A stretch of DNA of 37,150 bases from Desulfuromonadales bacterium (GTDB lineage Bacteria > Desulfobacterota > Desulfuromonadia > Desulfuromonadales > BM103), in contig JAQYVY010000034.1 of the NCBI GenBank assembly GCA_030145195.1, positions 1 through 37,150 on the forward strand, written 5' to 3'. The translations under genes were made by a program, and so were the position numbers. Positions 14,784 through 21,949 of the stretch are shown here, piece by piece. Each line of letters begins with the position of its first letter. Positions within the stretch are counted from its first letter, which is position 1. The notes under the pieces were generated by a model, which ran no database searches, had not been told where the DNA came from, and was given only the letters and a program-made list of their open reading frames with translations.

Positions 14784-16484
14784 ATGAAATTTCTCACGAG
14801 CCAGTTGTTGTCTCTACTTGTTCCGGCACGCGCCCGCCCCAATCTCCGGGCTCTGGTAAGCTATTCTCTCCTGCTGTTAGTGACCGTGGCGCTTTTTGCC
14901 GCCGGCTTCCAACTGATCATGTTCCACGTCGAGGGGCAGGAACACTCCTGGATTACTGGAGTTTACTGGGCTCTCACGGTCATGACCACCCTCGGCTTTG
15001 GCGACATCACCTTCCACAGCGACCTGGGTCGCCTGTTCAGTATCGTGGTTCTCCTGACCGGTGTTGTGCTACTCCTGATCGTACTGCCGTTCGTATTCAT
15101 TCGGTTTTTCTACGCACCGTGGATGGAGTCTCGAATGCGGTTTCATGCGCCCAGGGCAGTCCCCCCCGGAACTCAAGGCCATGTCATTTTGTGCGGCCTC
15201 GACAGCCTGGCCACATCGTTACTGGCGCGGCTGCGACTACACGGCATCCCCCACTTTGTGATCGAACCGGACCCGCTCAAAGCCGTGCAATTGCACATCG
15301 ACGGCGTGCCTGTGGTGACCGGAGGAGTAGAGGACCGGGCCACCTACGAGGCATTGGAAGTGACGAAAGCCCGGATGGTTGTTGCAAACTGCGCCGACAC
15401 GACCAACACCAACATCACCCTGACGATCCGGGACCTCTCTCCGCAAGTGCCTATCGCAGCGGTGGCGGAGCACGAACAGTCTATTGATCTGCTGGAATTG
15501 ACCGGCAGTAATCACGTTTTACCCCTCAAACTCCGGCTGGGGGAGCACCTCGCCAACCGTGTCAGCGCCGGGCATCTTCACTGCCACGTGGTCGGGCGGT
15601 TGGGAGATCTTCTGATCGCTGAGTTCCCGGTGCATAACACCCCGCTGGCCGGTCACTCTTTACGGGAGATGCAACTGAGGGAGACCTTCGGCTTGAACGT
15701 GGTGGCGGTGTGGGAACGGGGGCGTCTGGTTCCGGTTACGCCAGACACCATCCTTGCCGACGGGAGCTTTCCTGTGGTGATGGGGTCCAGCGAACAGATC
15801 ACCAAACTTGACACGTATCTGGTGATTTACAACACAAATTTCAACCCGGTGCTCGTGATCGGTGGCGGCAAGGTCGGCTGCGTCACCACCCAAACGCTCC
15901 GGAGTCGTGGAGTGACAGTTCACATGATCGAGCGTGATGAGGCTCTCAGGAGCTCCCTGGAAGGGGTCGCCGATCAGTTGTTCATAGGCGACGCCGCTCA
16001 TCTGGAACTGCTCATGGGTGCGGGCTTGGCTGATGCCCCCAGCGTGCTGCTTACCACGAATGATGACGCCATGAACATCTACCTGGCAGTGTACTGCCGT
16101 CGCCTGAATCCGGAACTCAGGGTGATCAGCCGCATCACTCACGAACGCAACATTGAAGCGATCCACCGGGCCGGCGCTGACTTTGTGCTGAGCTACGCGT
16201 CCCTGGGAGCCGAGACCGTTATGTCGCTGCTGCAGCACCGAGAGTCAGTGATCCTGGGTGAGGGGTTCGACCTCTTTTATGTCCCCGTGCCTGCGGGCCT
16301 GGCTGGACAGACTCTGGCGAAAAGTCATATCCGTGCGCGCACTGGTCTCAACGTGCTGGCGCTGCGCCTACGAGACGGTGGAATCGTCCCGGCGACAGCC
16401 TCGATGATCCTTGAGCCGGATTGTGAACTGGTGATGTTGGGGAACGAACCTCAGCGCCGGGATTTCACAGAAGAGTTCCGATGA
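14784..16484 (+). CDS. GsuK-like potassium channel with two RCK domains
   Basis: 566 residues. Two membrane helices (about 27-48 and 84-109) flank a pore loop with selectivity filter TLGFGD (69-74). Two tandem RCK units follow: the first with VILCGLDSLATSLLARL, the second with VLVIGGGKVGCVTTQTL, each followed by a TrkA_C-type segment. Such channels assemble as tetramers gated by nucleotides or Ca2+ bound to the RCK ring. The second Rossmann loop keeps GGGxxG, the first is GLDSLA. ATG at 14784 is preferred over an upstream TTG because AAGGA lies six bases before it. Codon choice is more GC-rich than in its neighbours. Confidence 0.92.
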   Translation: MKFLTSQLLSLLVPARARPNLRALVSYSLLLLVTVALFAAGFQLIMFHVEGQEHSWITGVYWALTVMTTLGFGDITFHSDLGRLFSIVVLLTGVVLLLIVLPFVFIRFFYAPWMESRMRFHAPRAVPPGTQGHVILCGLDSLATSLLARLRLHGIPHFVIEPDPLKAVQLHIDGVPVVTGGVEDRATYEALEVTKARMVVANCADTTNTNITLTIRDLSPQVPIAAVAEHEQSIDLLELTGSNHVLPLKLRLGEHLANRVSAGHLHCHVVGRLGDLLIAEFPVHNTPLAGHSLREMQLRETFGLNVVAVWERGRLVPVTPDTILADGSFPVVMGSSEQITKLDTYLVIYNTNFNPVLVIGGGKVGCVTTQTLRSRGVTVHMIERDEALRSSLEGVADQLFIGDAAHLELLMGAGLADAPSVLLTTNDDAMNIYLAVYCRRLNPELRVISRITHERNIEAIHRAGADFVLSYASLGAETVMSLLQHRESVILGEGFDLFYVPVPAGLAGQTLAKSHIRARTGLNVLALRLRDGGIVPATASMILEPDCELVMLGNEPQRRDFTEEFR

Positions 16485-16599
16485 GGGTCGACCGAAAATT
16501 CGATTGTCAGCGACTCCAGGCGGAGGATTATTTGTCAGAGGATGGAAAGAGCTTCTGACTTAGCCTGAGATAAGATTGAAGAATTTAAGCTTTTTCACA

Positions 16600-17193
16600 C
16601 TAAGTAAAGTTTGGCGATATTGATGCCCAGGCATGGCCAAAAAGAGCATCAGAGACCTTCCTTAAGTCACTTTTCATCACACCTCTTAAACGCAACTCAA
16701 CAGCACGCGTGACCACACCAGTAAAAGAAACAGCAGCCAAGAAGCTGTCACAATTTTTCAATTCATTATTTGCAATACCCACACGAATGACTTCCTGTAT
16801 CAGCTGAAAAGGTTCAGTAGAGCAAATCGGCGGGACATCTGATAAAAACTCACCATGCTTCATCAGCAACATATATTCCATCGTTACCGGTTCCTTTTCA
16901 GTGACTTCAAAAACCAGAGTGGTAAATCCCAACAATTTCTCCCGAGTCGATGCACAGCCAGCTATTCTGTTCGCCAACCTCTCCTGGAAGTGCTGCAAGG
17001 TTTGTTCATGAACACTTCGAGCCAACCCTTCTTTGTTGCCAAAGTGATGATAAATAGCTCCGATGCTCACTCCCGATTCGCGAACTATCTGGGGGATCGA
17101 AACCTTATGGTAGCCCTTGGCGACAAAGAGATTGCGGGCAGTTTCGATCACTTGTGACATTTTTTGCTGTGGGTTAATTTCACGAATTTTCAT
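16600..17193 (-). CDS. TetR-family transcriptional regulator
   Basis: 197 residues. The N-terminal 60 residues are a TetR helix-turn-helix (VIETARNLFVAKGYHKVSI, then ESGVSIGAIYHHFGNKEGL), followed by a helical ligand domain. ATG at 17191-17193 is preceded by TTGGAG and gives the usual TetR length; the upstream TTG start is not needed. It is divergent from the ferredoxin/cytochrome b operon, with a 22-base dyad between them, so it most likely represses that operon and perhaps itself. Confidence 0.9.
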   Translation of the reverse strand: MKIREINPQQKMSQVIETARNLFVAKGYHKVSIPQIVRESGVSIGAIYHHFGNKEGLARSVHEQTLQHFQERLANRIAGCASTREKLLGFTTLVFEVTEKEPVTMEYMLLMKHGEFLSDVPPICSTEPFQLIQEVIRVGIANNELKNCDSFLAAVSFTGVVTRAVELRLRGVMKSDLRKVSDALFGHAWASISPNFT

Positions 17194-17224
17194 AGTTTCT
17201 CCAAGAAGATTATCAAAACAACTA

Positions 17225-17254
17225 TTGACTAATAAATATAGATATTGATATATT
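17225..17254 (+). promoter_or_regulatory. Predicted sigma-70 promoter of the Tat ferredoxin operon
   Basis: TTGACT at 17225-17230, an 18-base spacer and TATATT at 17249-17254. The predicted start of transcription falls close to the dyad at 17263. Confidence 0.5.
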
Positions 17255-17262
17255 CTCTGCAA

Positions 17263-17284
17263 TTAGAACGAACATTCTTTCTAA
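17263..17284. promoter_or_regulatory. Probable TetR operator
   Basis: A 22-base near-palindrome: TTAGAA-c-GAA-CA-TTC-t-TTCTAA. It overlaps the expected transcription start of the rightward operon in the divergent intergenic region, the classical place for repression by the TetR-family protein encoded at 16600-17193. Confidence 0.55.
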
Positions 17285-17313
17285 GTGTAGCGAAACATCA
17301 ACCAGAGGACAAC

Positions 17314-18291
17314 ATGAAATTTGACAGACGAACTTTTCTGGCAGGCGCTCTTGCAGCCGCATCGGTCGCAGCCCTACCCAAAAAAGAGGCCCAAGCGGCA
17401 ACGGGCCAACCAGCGCTATCAACCCTGATCGACCTGACTCGTTGTAATGGTTGTGAAGGAGAAGCGATGCCACGATGTGTTGAAGCATGCCGCACTAAAA
17501 ACAAATCCAGGTTTCCAGAACCCAACCCGGCAATGTTGAAAAATTACTGGCCAAAAGACAACCATGAGGACTGGAGTGAAAAACGTGACAACATTTACCG
17601 TCTGACTCCCTACAACTGGCTTTTTGTCGATGAAATCTATCTTGAGGTTGAAGGCAAAGAAGAACGGGTCAACATTCCCCGCAGGTGTATGCATTGCGAC
17701 AACCCACCCTGCGTCAGTCTCTGTCCTTTTGGAACAGCCAAGAAGGATGCTGATGGTCCCGTTCGTATTGAACCGGAGCTGTGTTTTGGCGGAGCGAAAT
17801 GCCGCGCAGTCTGTCCATGGCAGGTTCCTCAGCGCCAGGCCGGAGTTGGTCCCTATACCATGATAGACCCATTGCCGGTCGGAGCAGGTGTTATGTATAA
17901 GTGCGACCTGTGTCGTGATCTGCTTGACCAGGGCAAAGCACCCAAATGCATTGCTGCGTGCCCGAAGGAGGCTTTGACCATTGGCCCAAAAGAGGAGATC
18001 CACACACTGGCCGACCAACTTCAAGAGAAGTATCAAGGCTATATCTACGGACGCGATGAACATGGTGGAACAGCAACAATATATGTTTCAAAGATACCAT
18101 TTGCACTGCTGGATGCGGCTATCACTGAGGATGTTGATCCGAAGCAGGTTATGCGCTTCCACCAGCCGGTGAACGAAGGCGACAAGCAACATCGCAAAGC
18201 TTCTGTTGCCCTGTTGGCACCGATAGCCGGTGTAATTGGTGCGTTTGCCGCCACTATTTCAAAAAAGGACGCAAATGATGAGCAAGAATGA
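17314..18291 (+). CDS. Tat-exported four-cluster ferredoxin subunit
   Basis: 325 residues. A twin-arginine signal (RRTFLAG, residues 5-11) is followed by four cysteine groups: CNGCEG...PRCVEAC (44-59), CMHCDNPPCVSLCP, CFGGAKCRAVCP and CDLC...CIAACP, the layout of DmsB/NrfC/HybA/FdhB-type electron-transfer subunits, and a C-terminal helix (about 300-320) that could anchor it to the membrane. It would pass electrons between a periplasmic catalytic subunit and the cytochrome b encoded next. No molybdenum or hydrogenase catalytic subunit is in the window, which is unusual. ATG at 17314 follows AGAGGA. Overlaps the next gene by 17 bases. Confidence 0.88.
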   Translation: MKFDRRTFLAGALAAASVAALPKKEAQAATGQPALSTLIDLTRCNGCEGEAMPRCVEACRTKNKSRFPEPNPAMLKNYWPKDNHEDWSEKRDNIYRLTPYNWLFVDEIYLEVEGKEERVNIPRRCMHCDNPPCVSLCPFGTAKKDADGPVRIEPELCFGGAKCRAVCPWQVPQRQAGVGPYTMIDPLPVGAGVMYKCDLCRDLLDQGKAPKCIAACPKEALTIGPKEEIHTLADQLQEKYQGYIYGRDEHGGTATIYVSKIPFALLDAAITEDVDPKQVMRFHQPVNEGDKQHRKASVALLAPIAGVIGAFAATISKKDANDEQE

Positions 18292-18934
18292 GCACATCGT
18301 TAGACACCCTTTGACCGTTCGATTGACTCACTGGCTGATTGCATCAAGCGGTTTGTTATTAACCTTTTCCGGAATCGGGTTTATGCCTTTGTACGGGAGG
18401 TTTTACCTGAACGAACTCCCCGGTATGCAATGGGTGTCAGATTTCCAGACGCAAATGAACGTGCACTATCTAAGTGCTGCTCTATTCATGGCTGCCTGTA
18501 TTTTTCATGTCCTGTATCATCTGAAGCGAAAAGAATTTGCTCTCATCCCCCGACGGGGAGACGTCATGGAAAGTTGGCTGATCATAAAGGCCATGTTGTG
18601 CCATAAGAAAGAACCCGCCCACGACAAATTTCTCGCCGAGCAACGCATCGCATACGCAGCATTTGCATTCACCATTGCAGCCTTGATTGTAAGCGGTTAT
18701 TTCCTGGCGTTAAAAAACAGCATGTCTTTTTTTATAGCTCCCGAGACACTACAGCTATTTATTCTTGGCCACCTGACATTTACTTTTCTTTTTATTCTTC
18801 AGGTCGCCCTACACTTGGCAGCATTCCTGATCAAGGCAAATCGGCCCCTTTTGGGCACGATGTTTAATGGCCAGGTAGAGAGAGAATATGCGGAAAAACG
18901 CCATCCACGCTGGTTTAAAAGAGTATCATCATAG
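18275..18934 (+). CDS. Cytochrome b, formate dehydrogenase/hydrogenase gamma type
   Basis: 219 residues with four membrane helices and histidines at the expected places (VRLTHWL in helix 1, FHVLYHL, LGHLTF and ALHLAAF later), matching the di-heme FdhI/HyaC-like cytochrome b that exchanges electrons with quinone. ATG at 18275 (or 18278) has AAGGAC before it. It overlaps the ferredoxin gene and is followed after 20 bases by the TSCPD gene. Together the two proteins make a membrane electron module without its own catalytic subunit. Confidence 0.85.
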   Translation: MMSKNEHIVRHPLTVRLTHWLIASSGLLLTFSGIGFMPLYGRFYLNELPGMQWVSDFQTQMNVHYLSAALFMAACIFHVLYHLKRKEFALIPRRGDVMESWLIIKAMLCHKKEPAHDKFLAEQRIAYAAFAFTIAALIVSGYFLALKNSMSFFIAPETLQLFILGHLTFTFLFILQVALHLAAFLIKANRPLLGTMFNGQVEREYAEKRHPRWFKRVSS

Positions 18935-18954
18935 CAACCCGACACAGGACGAAC

Positions 18955-19209
18955 ATGAAAACGACATACACAACTCAAGGAACATGCGCTCGATATATTG
19001 ACATAGAAATTGAGGCAGACAAAATCACCAGAGTTAATTTTGTTGGCGGCTGCAGAGGAAACACGGCCGGTCTTTCGGCTCTCATTGAAGGGATGTCCAC
19101 CTATGAGGTTATTCAGAAGCTCAAGGGGATTGAGTGCCGTGGCAACACCAGTTGCCCCGATCAGCTTGCCAATGCTCTAGAATCAATGCTCATGGAAAAG
19201 GCGTCCTGA
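18955..19209 (+). CDS. TSCPD domain protein (TIGR03905 type)
   Basis: 84 residues matching the short TIGR03905 family: YTTQGTCARYIDIEIE at the start, VGGCRGNTAGLSALIEGM in the middle and GNTSCPDQLANAL, which contains the eponymous TSCPD. The cysteines suggest metal or cluster binding; function unknown. ATG follows AGGACG. Third gene of the TetR-controlled unit. Confidence 0.85.
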   Translation: MKTTYTTQGTCARYIDIEIEADKITRVNFVGGCRGNTAGLSALIEGMSTYEVIQKLKGIECRGNTSCPDQLANALESMLMEKAS

Positions 19210-19221
19210 CTTGGCAGTAAC

Positions 19222-19391
19222 ATAGCCAACCAGCGAGGGCCTTGTTTTTCGAAGAAAGCGTCATTCAGTATTTCGAGAGAATAAAGAGCTTGTTCTCAGA
19301 AGAGTACTCAAATGTTATTCAGATAATCTGCGATGAAGAGCAAGAACATATTGATGCAATCATGAAATACCGGACTGAAATGCAAGCCTAA
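19222..19391 (+). pseudogene. Remnant of a ferritin-like/rubrerythrin C-terminus
   Basis: The frame ending with TAA at 19389-19391 reads FFEESVIQYFERIKSLF, then NVIQIICDEEQEHIDAIM and KYRTEMQA. The EEQEHIDAI helix with E and H is the last metal-binding helix of a rubrerythrin or ferritin-like protein. No start codon or earlier helices are present. It is distinct in sequence from the intact rubrerythrin at 5130. Confidence 0.65.
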
Positions 19392-19421
19392 CACTGCGAC
19401 ATCTGCTTTTTCAATACCACG

Positions 19422-19445
19422 AGCCCCAGCCACCCGGTTGGGGCT
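19422..19445 (+). terminator. Cassette-type terminator hairpin
   Basis: AGCCCCAGCC-ACCC-GGTTGGGGCT is the same hairpin as at 2208 and 4774, here followed by TGTGAAC instead of a T run. This links the TSCPD/rubrerythrin-remnant segment to the island cassettes. Confidence 0.55.
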
Positions 19446-19462
19446 TGTGAACTTTCCCAACT

Positions 19463-19712
19463 TTAGGCAAGAACGCTGTCGTCTAAAAAACCTTTTTCAA
19501 TCAACTGATTCAAAATCCCTGCGCTCTTCTTTTTCAAAGTATCTCTGAGTAGCCGAGTCGCCGGTGTAATCAATTGCCTGCTCGGGCAGATAAGCCACAG
19601 CTCAGTGGCTCTGGGCTTAAACTCAGGCAAGACGCTTACAACCTTTCCTGAGGGAACACGGGACGTTGTCGCTATTGTGATATTCAGCTCATCAAGTCCC
19701 GCAACACCTCAG
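19463..19712 (-). pseudogene. Remnant of a LysR-type regulator C-terminus
   Basis: On the minus strand, ending at TAA (19463-19465), the frame reads GVAGLDELNITIATTSRV, then PSGKVVSVLPEFKPRATELW and LICPSRQLITPATRLLRD. This is the end of a LysR substrate-binding domain. Upstream the frame is closed by stops and no DNA-binding domain exists. Confidence 0.7.
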
Positions 19713-19904
19713 CTCCATCAAAAATAATTTTCTTTCGTTCTCACGCAGGACTCACCGCTCACCGTGTATAACCCTGTCGCGCTGCAAAAGGCCTGGGATA
19801 TCTATACGTGCATGGCGTGGCATTTGAGGACAATAGGGGCGATGCTGGTAACTGTCAATATATCAACAACGTCTCCCGAAATGGATCTTGATAGGCCATC
19901 ACTA

Positions 19905-20000
19905 AGACATTTAAGACGACAAAATTATGGCCATCTAGGTCAATCCCAAGTGGCCGTATCTTATTTGTCAGCGGTAGCAAGAATCTCCAGCTTTGGTCAA
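19905..20000. repeat. Diverged repeat with ATTTAAGACG motif
   Basis: ATTTAAGACGACAAAATTATGG (interrupted copy at about 21562: ATTTAAGACG, ten extra bases, then ACAAAATTATGG) is followed about 60 bases on by TATTTGTCAGCGGTAGCAAG, matched at about 21736 by TTATTTGTCAGGGGCAGTAAG. A third, shorter copy lies at 13660. They may be ends of a decayed insertion sequence. The surrounding 19713-20167 has no supported gene. Confidence 0.4.
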
Positions 20001-20167
20001 ATTCATACCCTCCGTAAAATCCGGGGATATAAATAAGACATGCATCTCTTTGACATCCCCCGGCGACTACGTTAGATTTGCAAGTATCTGATTTGTGTAG
20101 GTATATGAGAATCGGGGGAAGCTTACGAAGTGACCTAAGAAATTTTTCTGTTAGAAGGGGGCAGGCT

Positions 20168-21301
20168 TTGAGACTGGAAGATTTTCATTCAGGGGAACTG
20201 AAGCAACAATATCGATATAAAAGTTTTTCACCTCTCCTTGTTAATCAAGAATGGACCTGGGAAGATCCACAAATTAACACATTGCTGGAGCAAGCTTCTC
20301 GTTCCCTTGCTGAGATTAATGCATTTTCTTTGATTGTGCCTGACGTTGATCTCTTTATTCAAATGCATGTGGTTAAAGAGGCAAATACATCAAGTAGAAT
20401 TGAGGGGACGCAGACTCAGATGGATGAGGCCCTCCAGAATGAAGAAGACATCCTGCCTGAAAAGCGAGACGACTGGAAAGAGGTTCAGAATTATATACAA
20501 GCCATGAACACTGCAATCGATGAGCTTAAGACCTTACCATTGTCTAATCGATTGTTACGACAAACACACGAAACCTTGATGCAAGGCGTTCGTGGTGACG
20601 CCAAAACGCCAGGTGAGTTTCGTTGCAGTCAAAACTGGATTGGGGGAACAAGCCTCACGGACGCTATATACATCCCACCGCACCATAATGAGATTGCTGA
20701 CCTCATGGGTGATTTGGAAAAGTTTTGGCACAATGAAGAGATAGACGTGCCTGATTTAATAAGGGTTGCGATTAGTCATTATCAGTTCGAAACGATTCAC
20801 CCGTTCCTTGATGGCAATGGCAGGATTGGTCGTTTGCTGATTACATTGTATTTTGTCAGCAAGGAGCTTCTGAGCAAACCATGTCTTTACTTGTCGGCTT
20901 ATTTGGAAAAAAACAAAGGAGCATATTATGATGCTCTTACCACGGTGCGTTCTTCACACAACATGATTCATTGGATTAAGTTTTTTCTTGTGGCGATAAG
21001 GGAAACCGCGGAAAAAGGCAAAAATACATTTCAGGAGATTCTCGCCTTAAGGCGGGAGGTGGACACATTTACAATGAATTTGGGCGGTCGTGCACCTAAC
21101 GCGAAAACACTCTTTAATAGTCTTTATAAAAGACCCATAATAAATGCTAATGGAGCGGCAGCTCTTTTGGGTGTAACACATCAGACTGCTAGCTCATTGA
21201 TTCGCGAACTTGAAGCAGCAGGGTTTTTACGAGAAATGACTGGCAACCAGAGAAACCGAAACTACCTATTTTCTCCATATTTCAATCTATTTATCGATTG
21301 A
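20168..21301 (+). CDS. Fic family protein (probable AMP transferase)
   Basis: 377 residues. The Fic core motif HPFLDGNGRIGR is intact at 211-222, with catalytic H211 and the anion-binding GNGR. An N-terminal inhibitory helix SSRIEG (75-80) contains the glutamate that self-inhibits class II Fic proteins. A C-terminal winged-helix segment (GAAALLGVTHQTASSLIREL) could bind DNA. Such proteins add AMP or a related group to a target protein. I place the start at TTG 20168 since AAGGGGG precedes it and MRLEDF-type starts are usual; ATG at 20105 is the alternative. AT-rich relative to the core region, consistent with transfer. It has no obvious antitoxin partner. Confidence 0.88.
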   Translation: MRLEDFHSGELKQQYRYKSFSPLLVNQEWTWEDPQINTLLEQASRSLAEINAFSLIVPDVDLFIQMHVVKEANTSSRIEGTQTQMDEALQNEEDILPEKRDDWKEVQNYIQAMNTAIDELKTLPLSNRLLRQTHETLMQGVRGDAKTPGEFRCSQNWIGGTSLTDAIYIPPHHNEIADLMGDLEKFWHNEEIDVPDLIRVAISHYQFETIHPFLDGNGRIGRLLITLYFVSKELLSKPCLYLSAYLEKNKGAYYDALTTVRSSHNMIHWIKFFLVAIRETAEKGKNTFQEILALRREVDTFTMNLGGRAPNAKTLFNSLYKRPIINANGAAALLGVTHQTASSLIRELEAAGFLREMTGNQRNRNYLFSPYFNLFID

Positions 21302-21318
21302 CCGATGGTGTCAACCCG

Positions 21319-21386
21319 TTTACACGCAGAGACCGCTGTGTAAAAAAAATCAAAATAATTTACACATGGCTTACCTTGTGTAAATT
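21319..21386. promoter_or_regulatory. Two tandem TTTACAC/GTGTAAA dyads
   Basis: Dyad 1 (21319-21344) has arms TTTACAC and GTGTAAA. Dyad 2 (21357-21386) has perfect ten-base arms AATTTACACA and TGTGTAAATT around ten bases. Their centres are exactly 40 bases apart, which places them on the same face of the helix. They follow the fic stop by 18 bases. This looks like a paired binding site for a dimeric protein, perhaps the winged-helix part of the Fic protein or a recombinase. Confidence 0.5.
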
Positions 21387-21478
21387 ACCTGACGATTTTT
21401 CAATAAAGCTAATTTAGCATTGCAGAGGGTTTATCCGTTCTCCATCCGTTCTCACGAGTCACCATTTATAAAACACGA

Positions 21479-21512
21479 AAGCCCTCAATCTCTTCGGATC
21501 GGGGGTTTTTCT
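21479..21512 (+). terminator. Possible terminator
   Basis: AAAGCCCTC pairs imperfectly with CGGGGGTTTTT around AATCTCTTCGGAT; a T run follows. May end transcripts from fic. Confidence 0.4.
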
Positions 21513-21709
21513 TGCAAGTCACCACTGACGAGACGAAAACTAGCGTGTTATTGATAGCGCAATTTAAGACGCCCAATAGCCCACAAAATTATGGTTACTT
21601 TGATCAACTTCAGGGGTCGGAAGATATTATTGAAAAGTATGTTACAAGTGTAAGTACCCCTCCGCATTATGATCCAATCATAAGGCAGAGAGATTTGCCC
21701 TGCTCCTAT

Positions 21710-21738
21710 CCCCCCTCCAAGGAGTGGGGCTTTTTTTT
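21710..21738 (+). terminator. Rho-independent terminator
   Basis: CCCCCCTCC-AA-GGAGTGGGG with a single bulge is followed by eight T. No gene before it is supported between fic and this point. Confidence 0.6.
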
Positions 21739-21862
21739 ATTTGTCAGGGGCAGTAAGAATCTCGCATTTCTGTCAATTTGAGCACATCAAAACAATGCAG
21801 TGGGATAAATAGTAAGTATCTTGAAGAGACGTTCTGGATGCGAAAATTAAGGGAATTTAAGC

Positions 21863-21949
21863 ATGAATGTTGACAAAGATGCAAAGCGAAACTATTACTA
21901 CTGTGGATGGTGTGGAATTTTTAATGGAATTTATGCGAGGACTTTATGA
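21863..21949 (+). CDS. 28-codon ORF coupled to the PAS kinase
   Basis: ATG at 21863, with AAGGGA about eight bases before it, opens a frame ending in TGA at 21947-21949 that overlaps the kinase ATG (ATGA). The peptide is MNVDKDAKRNYYYCGWCGIF plus NGIYARTL, with a CGWCG pair that resembles half a zinc site. Overlap with the next start suggests translational coupling. It may be a leader peptide or a remnant of a longer CxxCG protein. Confidence 0.4.
   Translation: MNVDKDAKRNYYYCGWCGIFNGIYARTL

Noticed and set aside
19764-20036. 90-codon frame before fic
   Set aside because: It runs through a repeat that recurs noncoding at 21.5-21.8 kb and has no family features or ribosome binding site.
21512-21781. 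89-codon frame between fic and the PAS kinase
   Set aside because: It reads through the repeat and a strong terminator, so is not a plausible gene.
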